Source of the DNA: Fidelibacterota bacterium
GTDB lineage: Bacteria; Fidelibacterota; Marinisomatia; Marinisomatales; SCKK01
NCBI GenBank assembly: GCA_004124475.1
Contig: SCKK01000024.1
Location: 1 to 49,866, forward strand
Length of the DNA stretch: 49,866 nucleotides
Direction of reading: 5' to 3'
The notes beneath the pieces are model-generated. The model was not told the origin of the DNA and ran no database searches. It worked only from the letters and a program-made list of their open reading frames with translations. The translations under genes were made by a program, and so were the position numbers. This document shows, in pieces, positions 8,261 to 15,978 of this stretch; position 1 is the first letter of the stretch; every line of letters begins with the position of its first letter.

Positions 8261-9316
8261 TTAAGAAAAGATTTCATCTTTATCCAAAAAGTGAAACTTT
8301 GGACTCTCCTCTTTCACTGTATCCACCAGTACCTGAACAGCATCAAGAGGAACATCAGGAAAAATCCCATGCCCCAAGTTGAAAATATGGCGATGACCTG
8401 TTCCGTAGCTTTTCAGAAGTTCAATCACTTCATTTCTGATGGTGTTTCTGTTGGCATACAATACTGTGGGATCCAGGTTGCCCTGCAAAGATATGTTTTC
8501 CCCAACAATGCTGCGAACCTCACTTAAAGGGATGGCCCAATCTATTCCAATGACATCGCCATTTGTGGACTTTATTAAATCAAGCCAACTGTTTCCTCCT
8601 TTTACAAATAAAATGACAGGGACTTTTTCTTCTTTTACAGCAGCGACAATTCTTTTCAGATAGGGTAATGAAAAACGCTCAAACGTATTCCGAGTCAGAA
8701 GTCCCGCATTCGTATCGAAAATCTGGATGACGTCTACACCGGCTCGTATTTGTTCCTTCACATATTCAATAATTCCACGGGTAAGCTTTTCCATGAGTAG
8801 AGACAAGGAAGCTGGGTCGGAATACATCAATCCTCGAATACGGCGATGGTCTTTATGGGGTCCACCCTCAACAAGGTAAGTGGCTATAGTCCACGGCGCT
8901 CCTGAAAAGCCGATAAGAGCTTTATCTTTGTCCAGTTCATTCCTAACTAAGGAAATGGACTCAAATACATAATTCAATTGTGTTATATCAGCCACAAGTA
9001 ACTTCTCGATGGATTCACAAGAATCCACAGCTTCTTCAAAACAGGGACCTAACCCATCTTTTAATTGAAATGGGTGTCCCATAGCCTCAGGAATCACCAA
9101 GATATCCGAGAATATAATGGCTGCATCAAAGTCAAACCGGCGGATTGGTTGTAACGTAATCTTAGCGGCAAGTTCTGGTGTGTGCAACATGGTCAGAAAA
9201 TCATGCCTTCCCCGAATAGCCTGATATTCTGGCAAATAGCGACCTGCCTGGCGCATGATCCAAATCGGCGTTCGAGGAATCGAGTGTCCTAGACACGCAT
9301 CAACTAACAGAGACAT
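8261..9316 (-). CDS. hemE: uroporphyrinogen decarboxylase
   Basis: 351 residues, usual length. Removes the four acetate carboxyls of uroporphyrinogen III to give coproporphyrinogen III. The substrate-binding signature PIWIMRQAGRYLPEY is at residues 17-31. Other conserved segments are IIFSDILVIPEAMG, GFSGAPWTIATYLVEGG, FDTNAGLL and the C-terminal FNLGHGIFPDVP. Its start lies inside the 3' end of hemD (17-base overlap), which indicates translational coupling. Downstream, the operon is interrupted by the MNT/HEPN relic. Confidence 0.96.
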   Translation of the reverse strand: MSLLVDACLGHSIPRTPIWIMRQAGRYLPEYQAIRGRHDFLTMLHTPELAAKITLQPIRRFDFDAAIIFSDILVIPEAMGHPFQLKDGLGPCFEEAVDSCESIEKLLVADITQLNYVFESISLVRNELDKDKALIGFSGAPWTIATYLVEGGPHKDHRRIRGLMYSDPASLSLLMEKLTRGIIEYVKEQIRAGVDVIQIFDTNAGLLTRNTFERFSLPYLKRIVAAVKEEKVPVILFVKGGNSWLDLIKSTNGDVIGIDWAIPLSEVRSIVGENISLQGNLDPTVLYANRNTIRNEVIELLKSYGTGHRHIFNLGHGIFPDVPLDAVQVLVDTVKEESPKFHFLDKDEIFS

Positions 9317-10073
9317 GTAATTCCTTCTTCATCCTCGTGAATATTGCTGAACAAAGTTCTTCTGCTGTAGGTTTATCTGGAAAAATGTTTGGCTGTTTCC
9401 CTAGCTTTTGCAAGGCCCGGCTCGTCGTTAGACCCAATATTGCAATGCATGCCTCTTCCAGTACGGTAGCTGCCTGATCCGGCGATTCCCAAACATTCAC
9501 CCACCCCTCGACCGCTGAGGGACTTCCAAAAGTTACGATCACGGATTGTTGATCGAGAAATTGTCGGATTTCAGCCCCTTCCTCGTACGTGATGAGAGAG
9601 GGTTCGTAAAGGTCAACAGACTCAACATAGACCCCCTTTTCTTCTAAAAATTTCCATGGTTCCATATCACTTTTTATAGACTTGAGGAAAAGAAGCCGCT
9701 GCCCGGGTGGGACTTTCTCTGCTAACACTTGCGCAAGTCCTCTCCCACTGAAATCCTCCGCAACAAGCGAAGGTGTCAAACCCAGCTTTTGAATTTCCCT
9801 AACAGTGGAAGTCCCAATACAGTGTACAGGGATAGAGAGTTGCAGACCTAAGACTTTTATTCGTTCCCATGTGAACTTAACAGCGTGCCGACTGGTAAAT
9901 ATCATGCCATCATAGGAGCCCAAGTCTCGAAGGCACGAGTCCACCAAGGTACAGTCAGATACTAACTCAACCCTGACAAACGGTACTTGTAACGTCTTGA
10001 TCCCAATGTCTTGAAACCGTTGCACCCAATCTTTAGGACAAGCATGTGTGAGGCTCCAAATTAACGTAGTCAT
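9300..10073 (-). CDS. hemD: uroporphyrinogen-III synthase
   Basis: 257 residues. HemD closes and inverts ring D of hydroxymethylbilane. The family is poorly conserved in sequence, so the call rests on length, fold-typical pieces (DGMIFTSRHAVKFTWER; HCIGTSTVREIQKLG; VTFGSPSAVEGW; IAILGLTTSRALQKLG) and position between hemC and hemE. Start overlaps the hemC stop by 4 bases. It is a single-domain enzyme and is not fused to a methyltransferase or to HemC. Confidence 0.9.
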   Translation of the reverse strand: MTTLIWSLTHACPKDWVQRFQDIGIKTLQVPFVRVELVSDCTLVDSCLRDLGSYDGMIFTSRHAVKFTWERIKVLGLQLSIPVHCIGTSTVREIQKLGLTPSLVAEDFSGRGLAQVLAEKVPPGQRLLFLKSIKSDMEPWKFLEEKGVYVESVDLYEPSLITYEEGAEIRQFLDQQSVIVTFGSPSAVEGWVNVWESPDQAATVLEEACIAILGLTTSRALQKLGKQPNIFPDKPTAEELCSAIFTRMKKELHVSVS

Positions 10074-11008
10074 ATAGATTCACCCACCAGTTCTCTTGCT
10101 TCAGCCAAAATCTCGCGGGCACCTTCCTTTACCAAACGAGCAAATAATTCATCAGCTACTTGTTTGCTAGTAATGGTAGGTCCGGAGACAGTATCCTTTA
10201 GAAGGGTCTTACCGTCCAAAGAAGCAACCATTCCCCACAGTTGAATTGTGGTGTTATGGATTTCAGCATGAGCGCCTGCAGGGACCTTACATCCCCCCTC
10301 TACCAAAGAAATAAATTGCAGCTCTGACTCCACCTCCTGAAATGTTGGATCATATTGAACGGCCGCAAGAATAAGTTTAAGATCTTCTCGTCCTTCAGCG
10401 ACTTCCACCGCGATGGCGCCCTGTCCTGCCGCAGGAATTATTTCATCCAGAGTAAACCGATAGCGAGGGATGTCTGTTAGCTCCAAACGATCCAAGGCGG
10501 CCTCTGCCATGATCAAACCATTCCATCCTTCGAGCTCTAGTTTTTTTAACCTCGTTTCAACATTGCCCCTAACGTCAACAATTCTTAAATCAGGTCGAAG
10601 ATGGAGCAATTGGGCTTTTCTGCGAACACTACTCGTGGCAATCACGGCACCCTCAGGAAGGTTTTTCAAACGAACTCCATCCAATGAAACCAGTGCATCC
10701 ATTGCCGATACACGATGAGGTACTGCCCCGAGTTTCAAACCTTCAGGAAGGTTTACAGGTAAATCTTTTAGGCTGTGAACAGCGAGGTCAATTTCTGCTG
10801 ATCGAAGGGCCGATTCAATTTCTGCTGTAAAGAAACCTTTGTCGCCTACTTGTGGTAAGGGGGTGGTTCCATCTACATCTCCCCGGGTACGAATCGGCTT
10901 AATCGTAACTTTTAGAGAGGGGTTGACGTCAAGAATTAAACCTTGAATGTATTCTGCCTGCCATAGGGCAAGGCGGCTTTTCCGACTACCGATGACCAGT
11001 TCATTCAT
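10070..11008 (-). CDS. hemC: hydroxymethylbilane synthase (porphobilinogen deaminase)
   Basis: 312 residues, usual length. Polymerises four porphobilinogens on a dipyrromethane cofactor. The cofactor cysteine is C240 in SLVEGGCKVPAGAHAE. The catalytic region KGFFTAEIESAL, the VHSLKDLP motif and the arginine-rich ATSSVRRKAQL segment are all intact. It overlaps hemA by 8 bases at its start and hemD by 4 bases at its end. Confidence 0.96.
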   Translation of the reverse strand: MNELVIGSRKSRLALWQAEYIQGLILDVNPSLKVTIKPIRTRGDVDGTTPLPQVGDKGFFTAEIESALRSAEIDLAVHSLKDLPVNLPEGLKLGAVPHRVSAMDALVSLDGVRLKNLPEGAVIATSSVRRKAQLLHLRPDLRIVDVRGNVETRLKKLELEGWNGLIMAEAALDRLELTDIPRYRFTLDEIIPAAGQGAIAVEVAEGREDLKLILAAVQYDPTFQEVESELQFISLVEGGCKVPAGAHAEIHNTTIQLWGMVASLDGKTLLKDTVSGPTITSKQVADELFARLVKEGAREILAEARELVGESI

Positions 11009-12302
11009 TAACGTTTTGATTATCTAAATGGTAAATTGATCTCAGTATCTGAACAATTTCAGGAACGCCATTGTCCGACTCGGCCAGAGCCTTAAGGGTA
11101 GAAATAGGCCTCTTGAGAAGTTTGCGGATCACCCGATCGGATACTTCTTCGATGGCCACCACGGTCTCTGGAGAATATGAACTTTGTACTCTGCGAATTT
11201 CTGCTTTTTTGACCTCATCAAAATGATGCTTTAGTTCTCGAATGGTTGGAGCAACAGCCAGAGTACGTAGCCAGAGAGTGAATTTCTCAAATACTTCATC
11301 AATGATCTGCTCTGCTTTGGGCAGTTCACGCTCCCGCCGCGCGATATTATCGGATACCACACTCTCCAAGTCATCAATAGTGTAGAGAGTTACTCCTGGA
11401 AGACCGCCTACTTCCGGTTCAATATTTCGGGGGACAGAAAGATCGAGTAGAAGCGTAGGAAGTTTTTTATTTGTTAGACATTTTTTCAAGAGCTCAAATT
11501 TCAAGAGGGGGGTCTTGGCACTGGTGCAGGTAACCCCAATCTGAATCTCAGGAAGTACTAGTTCAACTTCACTAAGAGGTACAAAAATACCCTCAATTTC
11601 CTTGGCCAGCTTCATTCCCCGCTTGGCGTTCCGGTTTGATACAAAAAATCGATTTGCACCTCTCTTACGGAAATAAGTAATAGTCAGTCGGCCGGTAGAG
11701 CCGGCACCTACCAATAAAACGGTTACTTGAGATAAGTCGGGAAAGGCCTGACTTGCCTTCTCCACCGCCGCATAACTAACAGATATAGCTCGACCAGAAA
11801 GAGATGTCTCTGTACGGACACGTTTCCCAGCTTCCAAAGACGACTGGATTAGACGATTAAAAATTGGGCCAATCATACCATTTGATTTAGCTTGATTATA
11901 AGCGTCCTTTACCTGTGCTGTGATCTGCGTCTCCCCTAGCATCATGGAATCCATGCCTGCTGATACACGAAAAAGATGGCGAACGGCATTGCTGCCTGAT
12001 TTGACAACTAATTGGCCATCGGCAGAATCGTTATAAGATTGTCCAAGCTCTTTATATCTCTCTGTAACCCACTGAACAATTTTATCCAGTTCATCAGAAA
12101 TGCTGTAAATCTCTGCCCGATTACAGGTGGAGAGTATAAAAAGCTCCCTGGGAAATCTGTTCCTACGAGCTACGCCGTAAAAATGTGAAGCATCCTTGGG
12201 GGGAAGAGCATACTGCTCCCTAATCTCGATGGGCGCCGTCCGATGGCTAATACCAATACAGTGAATGTTATTCAAGAATGAGGAATTACGTTCTTGCATC
12301 AA
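11001..12302 (-). CDS. hemA: glutamyl-tRNA reductase
   Basis: 433 residues, usual length. NADPH-dependent reduction of glutamyl-tRNA(Glu) to glutamate-1-semialdehyde, the committed step of C5 heme synthesis. The catalytic cysteine is C60 in FILSTCNRAEIY. The substrate-recognition HIFRVSAGMDS-like segment (HLFRVSAGMDSMMLGE), the NADP fold VLLVGAGSTGRLTITYF and a C-terminal dimerisation helix are present. It is the first enzyme gene, 26 bases after tetR. The N-terminus shows no obvious heme-binding extension, so feedback control cannot be judged. Confidence 0.96.
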   Translation of the reverse strand: MMQERNSSFLNNIHCIGISHRTAPIEIREQYALPPKDASHFYGVARRNRFPRELFILSTCNRAEIYSISDELDKIVQWVTERYKELGQSYNDSADGQLVVKSGSNAVRHLFRVSAGMDSMMLGETQITAQVKDAYNQAKSNGMIGPIFNRLIQSSLEAGKRVRTETSLSGRAISVSYAAVEKASQAFPDLSQVTVLLVGAGSTGRLTITYFRKRGANRFFVSNRNAKRGMKLAKEIEGIFVPLSEVELVLPEIQIGVTCTSAKTPLLKFELLKKCLTNKKLPTLLLDLSVPRNIEPEVGGLPGVTLYTIDDLESVVSDNIARRERELPKAEQIIDEVFEKFTLWLRTLAVAPTIRELKHHFDEVKKAEIRRVQSSYSPETVVAIEEVSDRVIRKLLKRPISTLKALAESDNGVPEIVQILRSIYHLDNQNVNE

Positions 12303-12328
12303 TAACTCAGTTTAAATAAATGTGATTC

Positions 12329-12937
12329 CTATTCAGTTGCTGGATCGCCAGGCATTGTTAGAAAGCGGGAGAAGAGTTCTTCGATATCTTTTTCCGATAC
12401 TTTGTCATCATTATCCCCAAGAAATAGTAAGCCATGAAATAAACCGCCCAATGCCCGAAAAAACAATTCAGGATCCAGGTTAGGAAATTCCCCTTTTGCC
12501 ATTCCCTCTTCTAAAAGTCCTTGTAAGGCACCATAAAGTCGATTTTGGTAGACTCTCCACGTTTGAAGATTTTCAGGAATATGCGTGATGGCCTTAGGCG
12601 CAGTAAAGAGAAATTGATAAAGATTACGGTCTGTCAAGGTGATTTCTACAATCTTATGCAATATTTTGAGAAATGCAACTCGGGCACTCTCTGAAGAATG
12701 AATCTCGTCTTCAATACCTTCCCATAGGGGTGTCCATCCTTTTTCCATGATATCACAAAAAACCTCTTCCTTTGATGAGAAATAGTAATAAAGTGTCGCT
12801 TTGCCAAATCCTGCTTCCTGAGCAATATGATCCATCGTAGCTCCTTCAAGTCCGTTTTTTTGGAAAACTTGCAAGGCTCCTTCTAAAATACGTTCTTTCC
12901 GTAATTCTCTTTCTTCTAGACGACGGGGTGATATCAT
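12329..12937 (-). CDS. TetR/AcrR-family transcriptional regulator heading the heme operon
   Basis: 202 residues, typical TetR size. The N-terminal helix-turn-helix is clear: ILEGALQVFQKNGLEGATMD, then IAQEAGFGKATLYYYFSSKEEVF (about residues 38-60). The C-terminal ligand-binding domain is not assignable to a ligand. The gene is first in the heme operon and only 26 bases from hemA, so by analogy with self-regulated TetR operons it may repress itself and the hem genes. That is inference. Possible operator-like repeats lie just upstream (see 12944-13077). Other explanation: it regulates a now-lost efflux gene, since an RND relic lies nearby. Confidence 0.88.
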   Translation of the reverse strand: MISPRRLEERELRKERILEGALQVFQKNGLEGATMDHIAQEAGFGKATLYYYFSSKEEVFCDIMEKGWTPLWEGIEDEIHSSESARVAFLKILHKIVEITLTDRNLYQFLFTAPKAITHIPENLQTWRVYQNRLYGALQGLLEEGMAKGEFPNLDPELFFRALGGLFHGLLFLGDNDDKVSEKDIEELFSRFLTMPGDPATE

Positions 12938-12943
12938 TCGACT

Positions 12944-13077
12944 TTTAGTTTTAAGTCTCGACTGTTTAGTTGAAATTTACCCAACGTATCGATTCCCTCA
13001 AAGTATAAAAGTAAAGTAAATTCGGTTTAGGTAATATGGGAAGTCAAATTAAATGTGACTGACTAAACTGACTAAGT
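12944..13077 (-). promoter_or_regulatory. candidate promoter/operator region of tetR-hem operon
   Basis: Upstream of tetR there is an imperfect palindrome, GACTT-8-AAGTC (about 12945-12963), and a perfect tandem 9-mer ACTGACTAA twice in a row at 13058-13075. TATACT on the minus strand, near 12998-13003, could be a -10 box. TetR proteins often bind such short repeats, but this assignment is only by position. Confidence 0.3.
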
Positions 13078-13854
13078 AATAAGCAAGATTTGAATGGTAT
13101 TGAAATTAACTCATTCAACGGTTAAACTTAGTGAAGTTGGATATTAGGCGATTAAGAAAACGCTTAATAAAAGAAAGCAAAAAATAGCCGTATACAAACA
13201 GTAGGTATTGATAATAAGGCGTGTTATAACACGCAAGTTAGGCAGTCTACAATATGGCAAGCGGACGCTCCGCGTCCGCTTAACGGGCTGGCGATAATCA
13301 TCACTGGGTTGAGGCGTCACGGAGCGCTGCTTAACACGCGATTGAAGCATACAGAACCGACGCATAAGGACGGTGGATATTCCACTTATAAAAAGTAATA
13401 GCAAGTAATAAAATTTCCCGTAGCCCTCAAATTTACTGCTTTTAAGGGTATCCATTTTCTTGCTACAAACCCTCATTTATTCCCTTCTATTTTCTCTTTT
13501 TAACTCTTTAACCACGGTAGGTAATCAACGCTATTCTTTAATGTATTAACGGAAATATCCTTTGTCGCTATATTGATGACGAAGATCAACAAAGGTAATA
13601 TACCGTCCACTTATGTGAGACTGATTTCTATTGGAACTGTCTAAACTCTTTCAACCAACAAAAACACCAGCTCCAATAAATAAGAGCTTCAGACTCCTTG
13701 CAGAGAAACGTGCTATGAATTATTTATGAGTCTCTATTCAAACCTTTCAATGTTTTTCCTCATGTAGTTGTTTATTAATTTTCTATGCTATGGAAAGCAA
13801 TAATCAGCAAAGTTTGATACCTTCGAAAATAAAAAGCGGTATTTCTAAAAGCTT
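13078..13854. other. noncoding stretch with two strong hairpins and attC-like boxes
   Basis: No convincing gene. A 110-codon frame at 13144-13476 spans repeats and resembles nothing. GCGTGTTATAACACGC at 13219-13234 is a perfect palindrome followed by GTTAGGC. AGCGGACG/CGTCCGCT (13260-13280) forms a GC-rich hairpin followed by GCTTAAC, and a second GCTTAAC occurs near 13329. These heptamers match the loose integron R-box forms GTTRRRY and RYYYAAC, but their order does not make a full attC site. The remaining sequence to 13854 is AT-rich and I see nothing in it. Confidence 0.3.
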
Positions 13855-14744
13855 ATTTCCAGTAACTCTCTCCTTTCTTCCATATCGTCCACATCGTGGT
13901 TAATATATGCCGAGCAACAATGCGCTTAGTCATCTGGGGACCCTTCCCCTTAATCTCAACTAATTCAATGTATTGACCTCTGATATGGGTTAGCTTTGCT
14001 CATGATAGCACGTTGAGCCTCATCCAGGGCAATGTATTTCAGCCATCGATTAACACGTTTTTATCTCCGTTTTTGTATCGTGTTCCCACTCTCATAACTC
14101 CCCTTACCCAAATGGGCATCCGCCAGCTGGCGGACCCGTTGTTTACGTAAGAATCGGTTGGGATCGTCTATGACAGCATAAAACGTCCAATCGTTCATAG
14201 TAAGACCGTACCACCATATCCCTTGACAACCAACCGGGGAGATACACTACTCCCGCTGCTCCTTGCTGTAAACCGCCTTACTCCTCACTAGAAGACCCTC
14301 GTTGACGATATTGGGCTTAATCTGGTTCTTACACCGCGTGAGCTGCTTAGTCGCATCATGATAGGTAAAAACAAATCGTTTGAAGTCGGCACGACTTTCA
14401 TCATGGGAGTGATGAACAAGTTGAATAAAGCTTCCACGAAATAATTTGGCTAGTTTAAATGCATCCAAATTATCGGTCTTGTTATCGGTAACATAAATAA
14501 AACGATTGTACTAAGGTTCCGCCACTACAATTTGATCTACATCATACACCAAATTGCAGTACAACCATCCAGCTAATTCACATTCCTCGAATACTAAGGC
14601 TATTGGTAGCTTTACTTTATCTATGACATCCCTTACCTTCTCAAGAGATAAAATAAAGGATGAACAATGGATTAAATCCCCTCGTTTACTCATAACCGTG
14701 CATTCAATTGATCTTGTGCTAAGTTCTAACGACATATATTTCAT
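13855..14744 (-). pseudogene. decayed IS110-family transposase
   Basis: The frame starts at 14744 after GGAGG with normal spacing. It reads LSTRSIECTVMSKRGDLIH, then ALVFEECELAGWLYC, an in-frame TAG near 14512, then YNRFIYVTDNKTDNLDAFKLAKLFRG and FTYHDATKQLTRCKNQIK down to SKEQRE. This is the RuvC-like DEDD half of IS110 transposases. The first acidic residue appears as E in MSLEL. Beyond 14247 the resemblance continues only through frame changes (VVRSYYERLDVL; then RWLKYIALDEAQRAIMSKANPYQRS; then IKGKGPQMTKRIVARHILT, ending near 13858), which is the C-terminal transposase_20 region. The element is clearly dead. Confidence 0.85.
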
Positions 14745-14745
14745 T

Positions 14746-14795
14746 CGGGTATCCTCCTTTTTTTCTCCGAAATTACTCCAGTTTTTGGATACCCG
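14746..14795 (-). repeat. inverted repeat at 5' side of IS110 relic
   Basis: CGGGTATCC at 14746-14754 and GGATACCCG at 14787-14795 are perfect 9-base arms enclosing the ribosome-binding site of the transposase. IS110 elements of one subgroup carry a noncoding RNA on this side of the transposase. Whether this hairpin belongs to such an RNA is inference. Confidence 0.45.
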
Positions 14796-14825
14796 TCTTT
14801 TTATTTTACCAGAGTATAACGGTTA

Positions 14826-15080
14826 TCAGACAGATCCCCCCCCCCCCTTCAAAAACAGCACTGGCGCTACGATTAGATTTAGGATTGTGGTTGCAAGTAA
14901 TCCACCCAAAATTACAATAGACATGGGCGACTGAATTTCGCTCCCCGGTTTATCCGCCACCAATGCCAGAGGAAGCAATGCCAATCCCGTAGTTAATTCC
15001 GTCATCAGTACGGGACTTAACTGCTCCATAGAACTTTGAACCACTGTCTCTAACAACGATTTGGTTTCCCCGTCTATCAA
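14826..15080 (-). pseudogene. C-terminal fragment of RND efflux pump (AcrB/CusA type)
   Basis: The frame reads 84 residues matching the end of RND inner-membrane transporters: MEQLSPVLMTELTTGLALLP, LALVADKPGSEIQ, then SPMSIVILGGLLATTILNL and APVLFLK. This is the last two transmembrane helices of a protein of about 1000 residues. The N-terminal nine tenths are absent. At the 3' end the frame runs into a tract of 12 C (14836-14847), read as glycines, and then stops, so the true C-terminus is also lost. The IS110 relic lies immediately beyond and may have caused the break. Confidence 0.75.
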
Positions 15081-15118
15081 TTATTTGACTTCTTGTTACA
15101 CTAAATGATTATAAACTT

Positions 15119-15166
15119 TGGCAGAGGGACTCGAACTCACACAGCCAAACCGCTATCCCAATATTT
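15119..15166 (-). pseudogene. tRNA 3'-half-like fragment
   Basis: On the minus strand the sequence reads GTGTGAGTTCGAGTCCCTCT then GCCA. This is a T-arm and acceptor-end pattern in which the 3' strand of the T stem (CTCAC expected) seems deleted. No partner 5' acceptor strand is found. It lies about 27 bases downstream of the intact tRNA-Leu. It may be a dead second tRNA or a scar left by an integrating element. Confidence 0.3.
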
Positions 15167-15192
15167 TGATGTTGAAATGTATATTCTATTTC

Positions 15193-15276
15193 GTACCGGG
15201 GAAGGGAGTCGAACCCTCACCTCCATTAGAGACCAGATCCTAAATCTGGCGCGTCTACCAGTTCCGCCACCCCGGT
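15193..15276 (-). tRNA. tRNA-Leu (anticodon UAG)
   Basis: 84 nucleotides with a full cloverleaf. Acceptor stem ACCGGGG pairs with CCCCGGT, discriminator A, and CCA is not encoded. D arm GCGGAACTGGTAGACGC. Anticodon stem CCAGA/TCTGG encloses loop TTTAGGA, giving anticodon TAG (reads CUA and related Leu codons). A long variable arm marks class II. T loop TTCGACT. Confidence 0.95.
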
Positions 15277-15460
15277 ATAAATAAGTGTCTGATCACTCTT
15301 ATAATTTTAATCATCTATCCGACAAATCAGAATGCCTGGATTTTACCATTGCGTCATGGTTACATTTTTTGTGGTCAAATTTAACGGATTACAATCATCA
15401 TTAAAAATAAAAGGGGACAATTAAATTTGTTCCCACAGATCAGAAAATATGATTAACTTG

Positions 15461-15904
15461 CTATTTCAAAAGGATCATTTTTTTCGCAGCCATAAACTTC
15501 TTACTCTTTATCTGATACAAGTAAAGTCCTCTGTTCACAGCTTGTCCATTATTATCCCGTCCATCCCAGACTACTCGATAAACACCGGCCTGCTGGTAAC
15601 TATCTACTAATGTTGTAACTTCCTGACCAAGTATATTCTGGATCGTTAAAGTGATATCTCCCGCCTCAAGTAATTCGTAGGGAATAGTGGTGACCGGATT
15701 AAAGGGATTCGGATAGTTTTGATGTAACACAAAATACTCTGGGATTATTTTCCGACTTTCATCCGAAATCCCGGTTGTTCCGATTTCAAACAATCCTATC
15801 ATTCCAAACGAAAAGATTGTAGGATCACCCGCTTCATCAGAGGCGGTGACCTGAGTAAATTTTAACTCAATTCCTCCTTCAAGAGCAGAAGGAATTACTA
15901 TCAC
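15461..15904 (-). pseudogene. C-terminal part of a secreted protein with T9SS/FlgD-like sorting domain
   Basis: The C-terminal 90 residues form a Por-secretion-type sorting domain: HQNYPNPFNPVTTIPYELLE, then ITLTIQNILGQEV, VVWDGRDNNGQAV and GLYLYQIKS. This is typical of FCB-group exported proteins. The N-terminal part (GGIELKFTQVTASDEAGDP) and codons upstream of the nominal GTG start (open to 15961, reading LPSGSGTILVVSV) resemble the last strands of a cohesin-like beta domain. The frame has no start of its own, no signal peptide and no normal ribosome site. It begins just after the secA stop, so it is probably the 3' remnant of a longer gene. Confidence 0.6.
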
Positions 15905-15978
15905 ACTGACTACAAGAATTGTACCACTGCCTGACGGCAGACAGGCAATACAGTTAAATTAAGAAATAATCCATGTTT

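Noticed and set aside
13144-13476. 110-codon minus-strand frame
   Set aside because: It spans palindromes and repeat boxes, has no family resemblance and an odd composition. Treated as noncoding.
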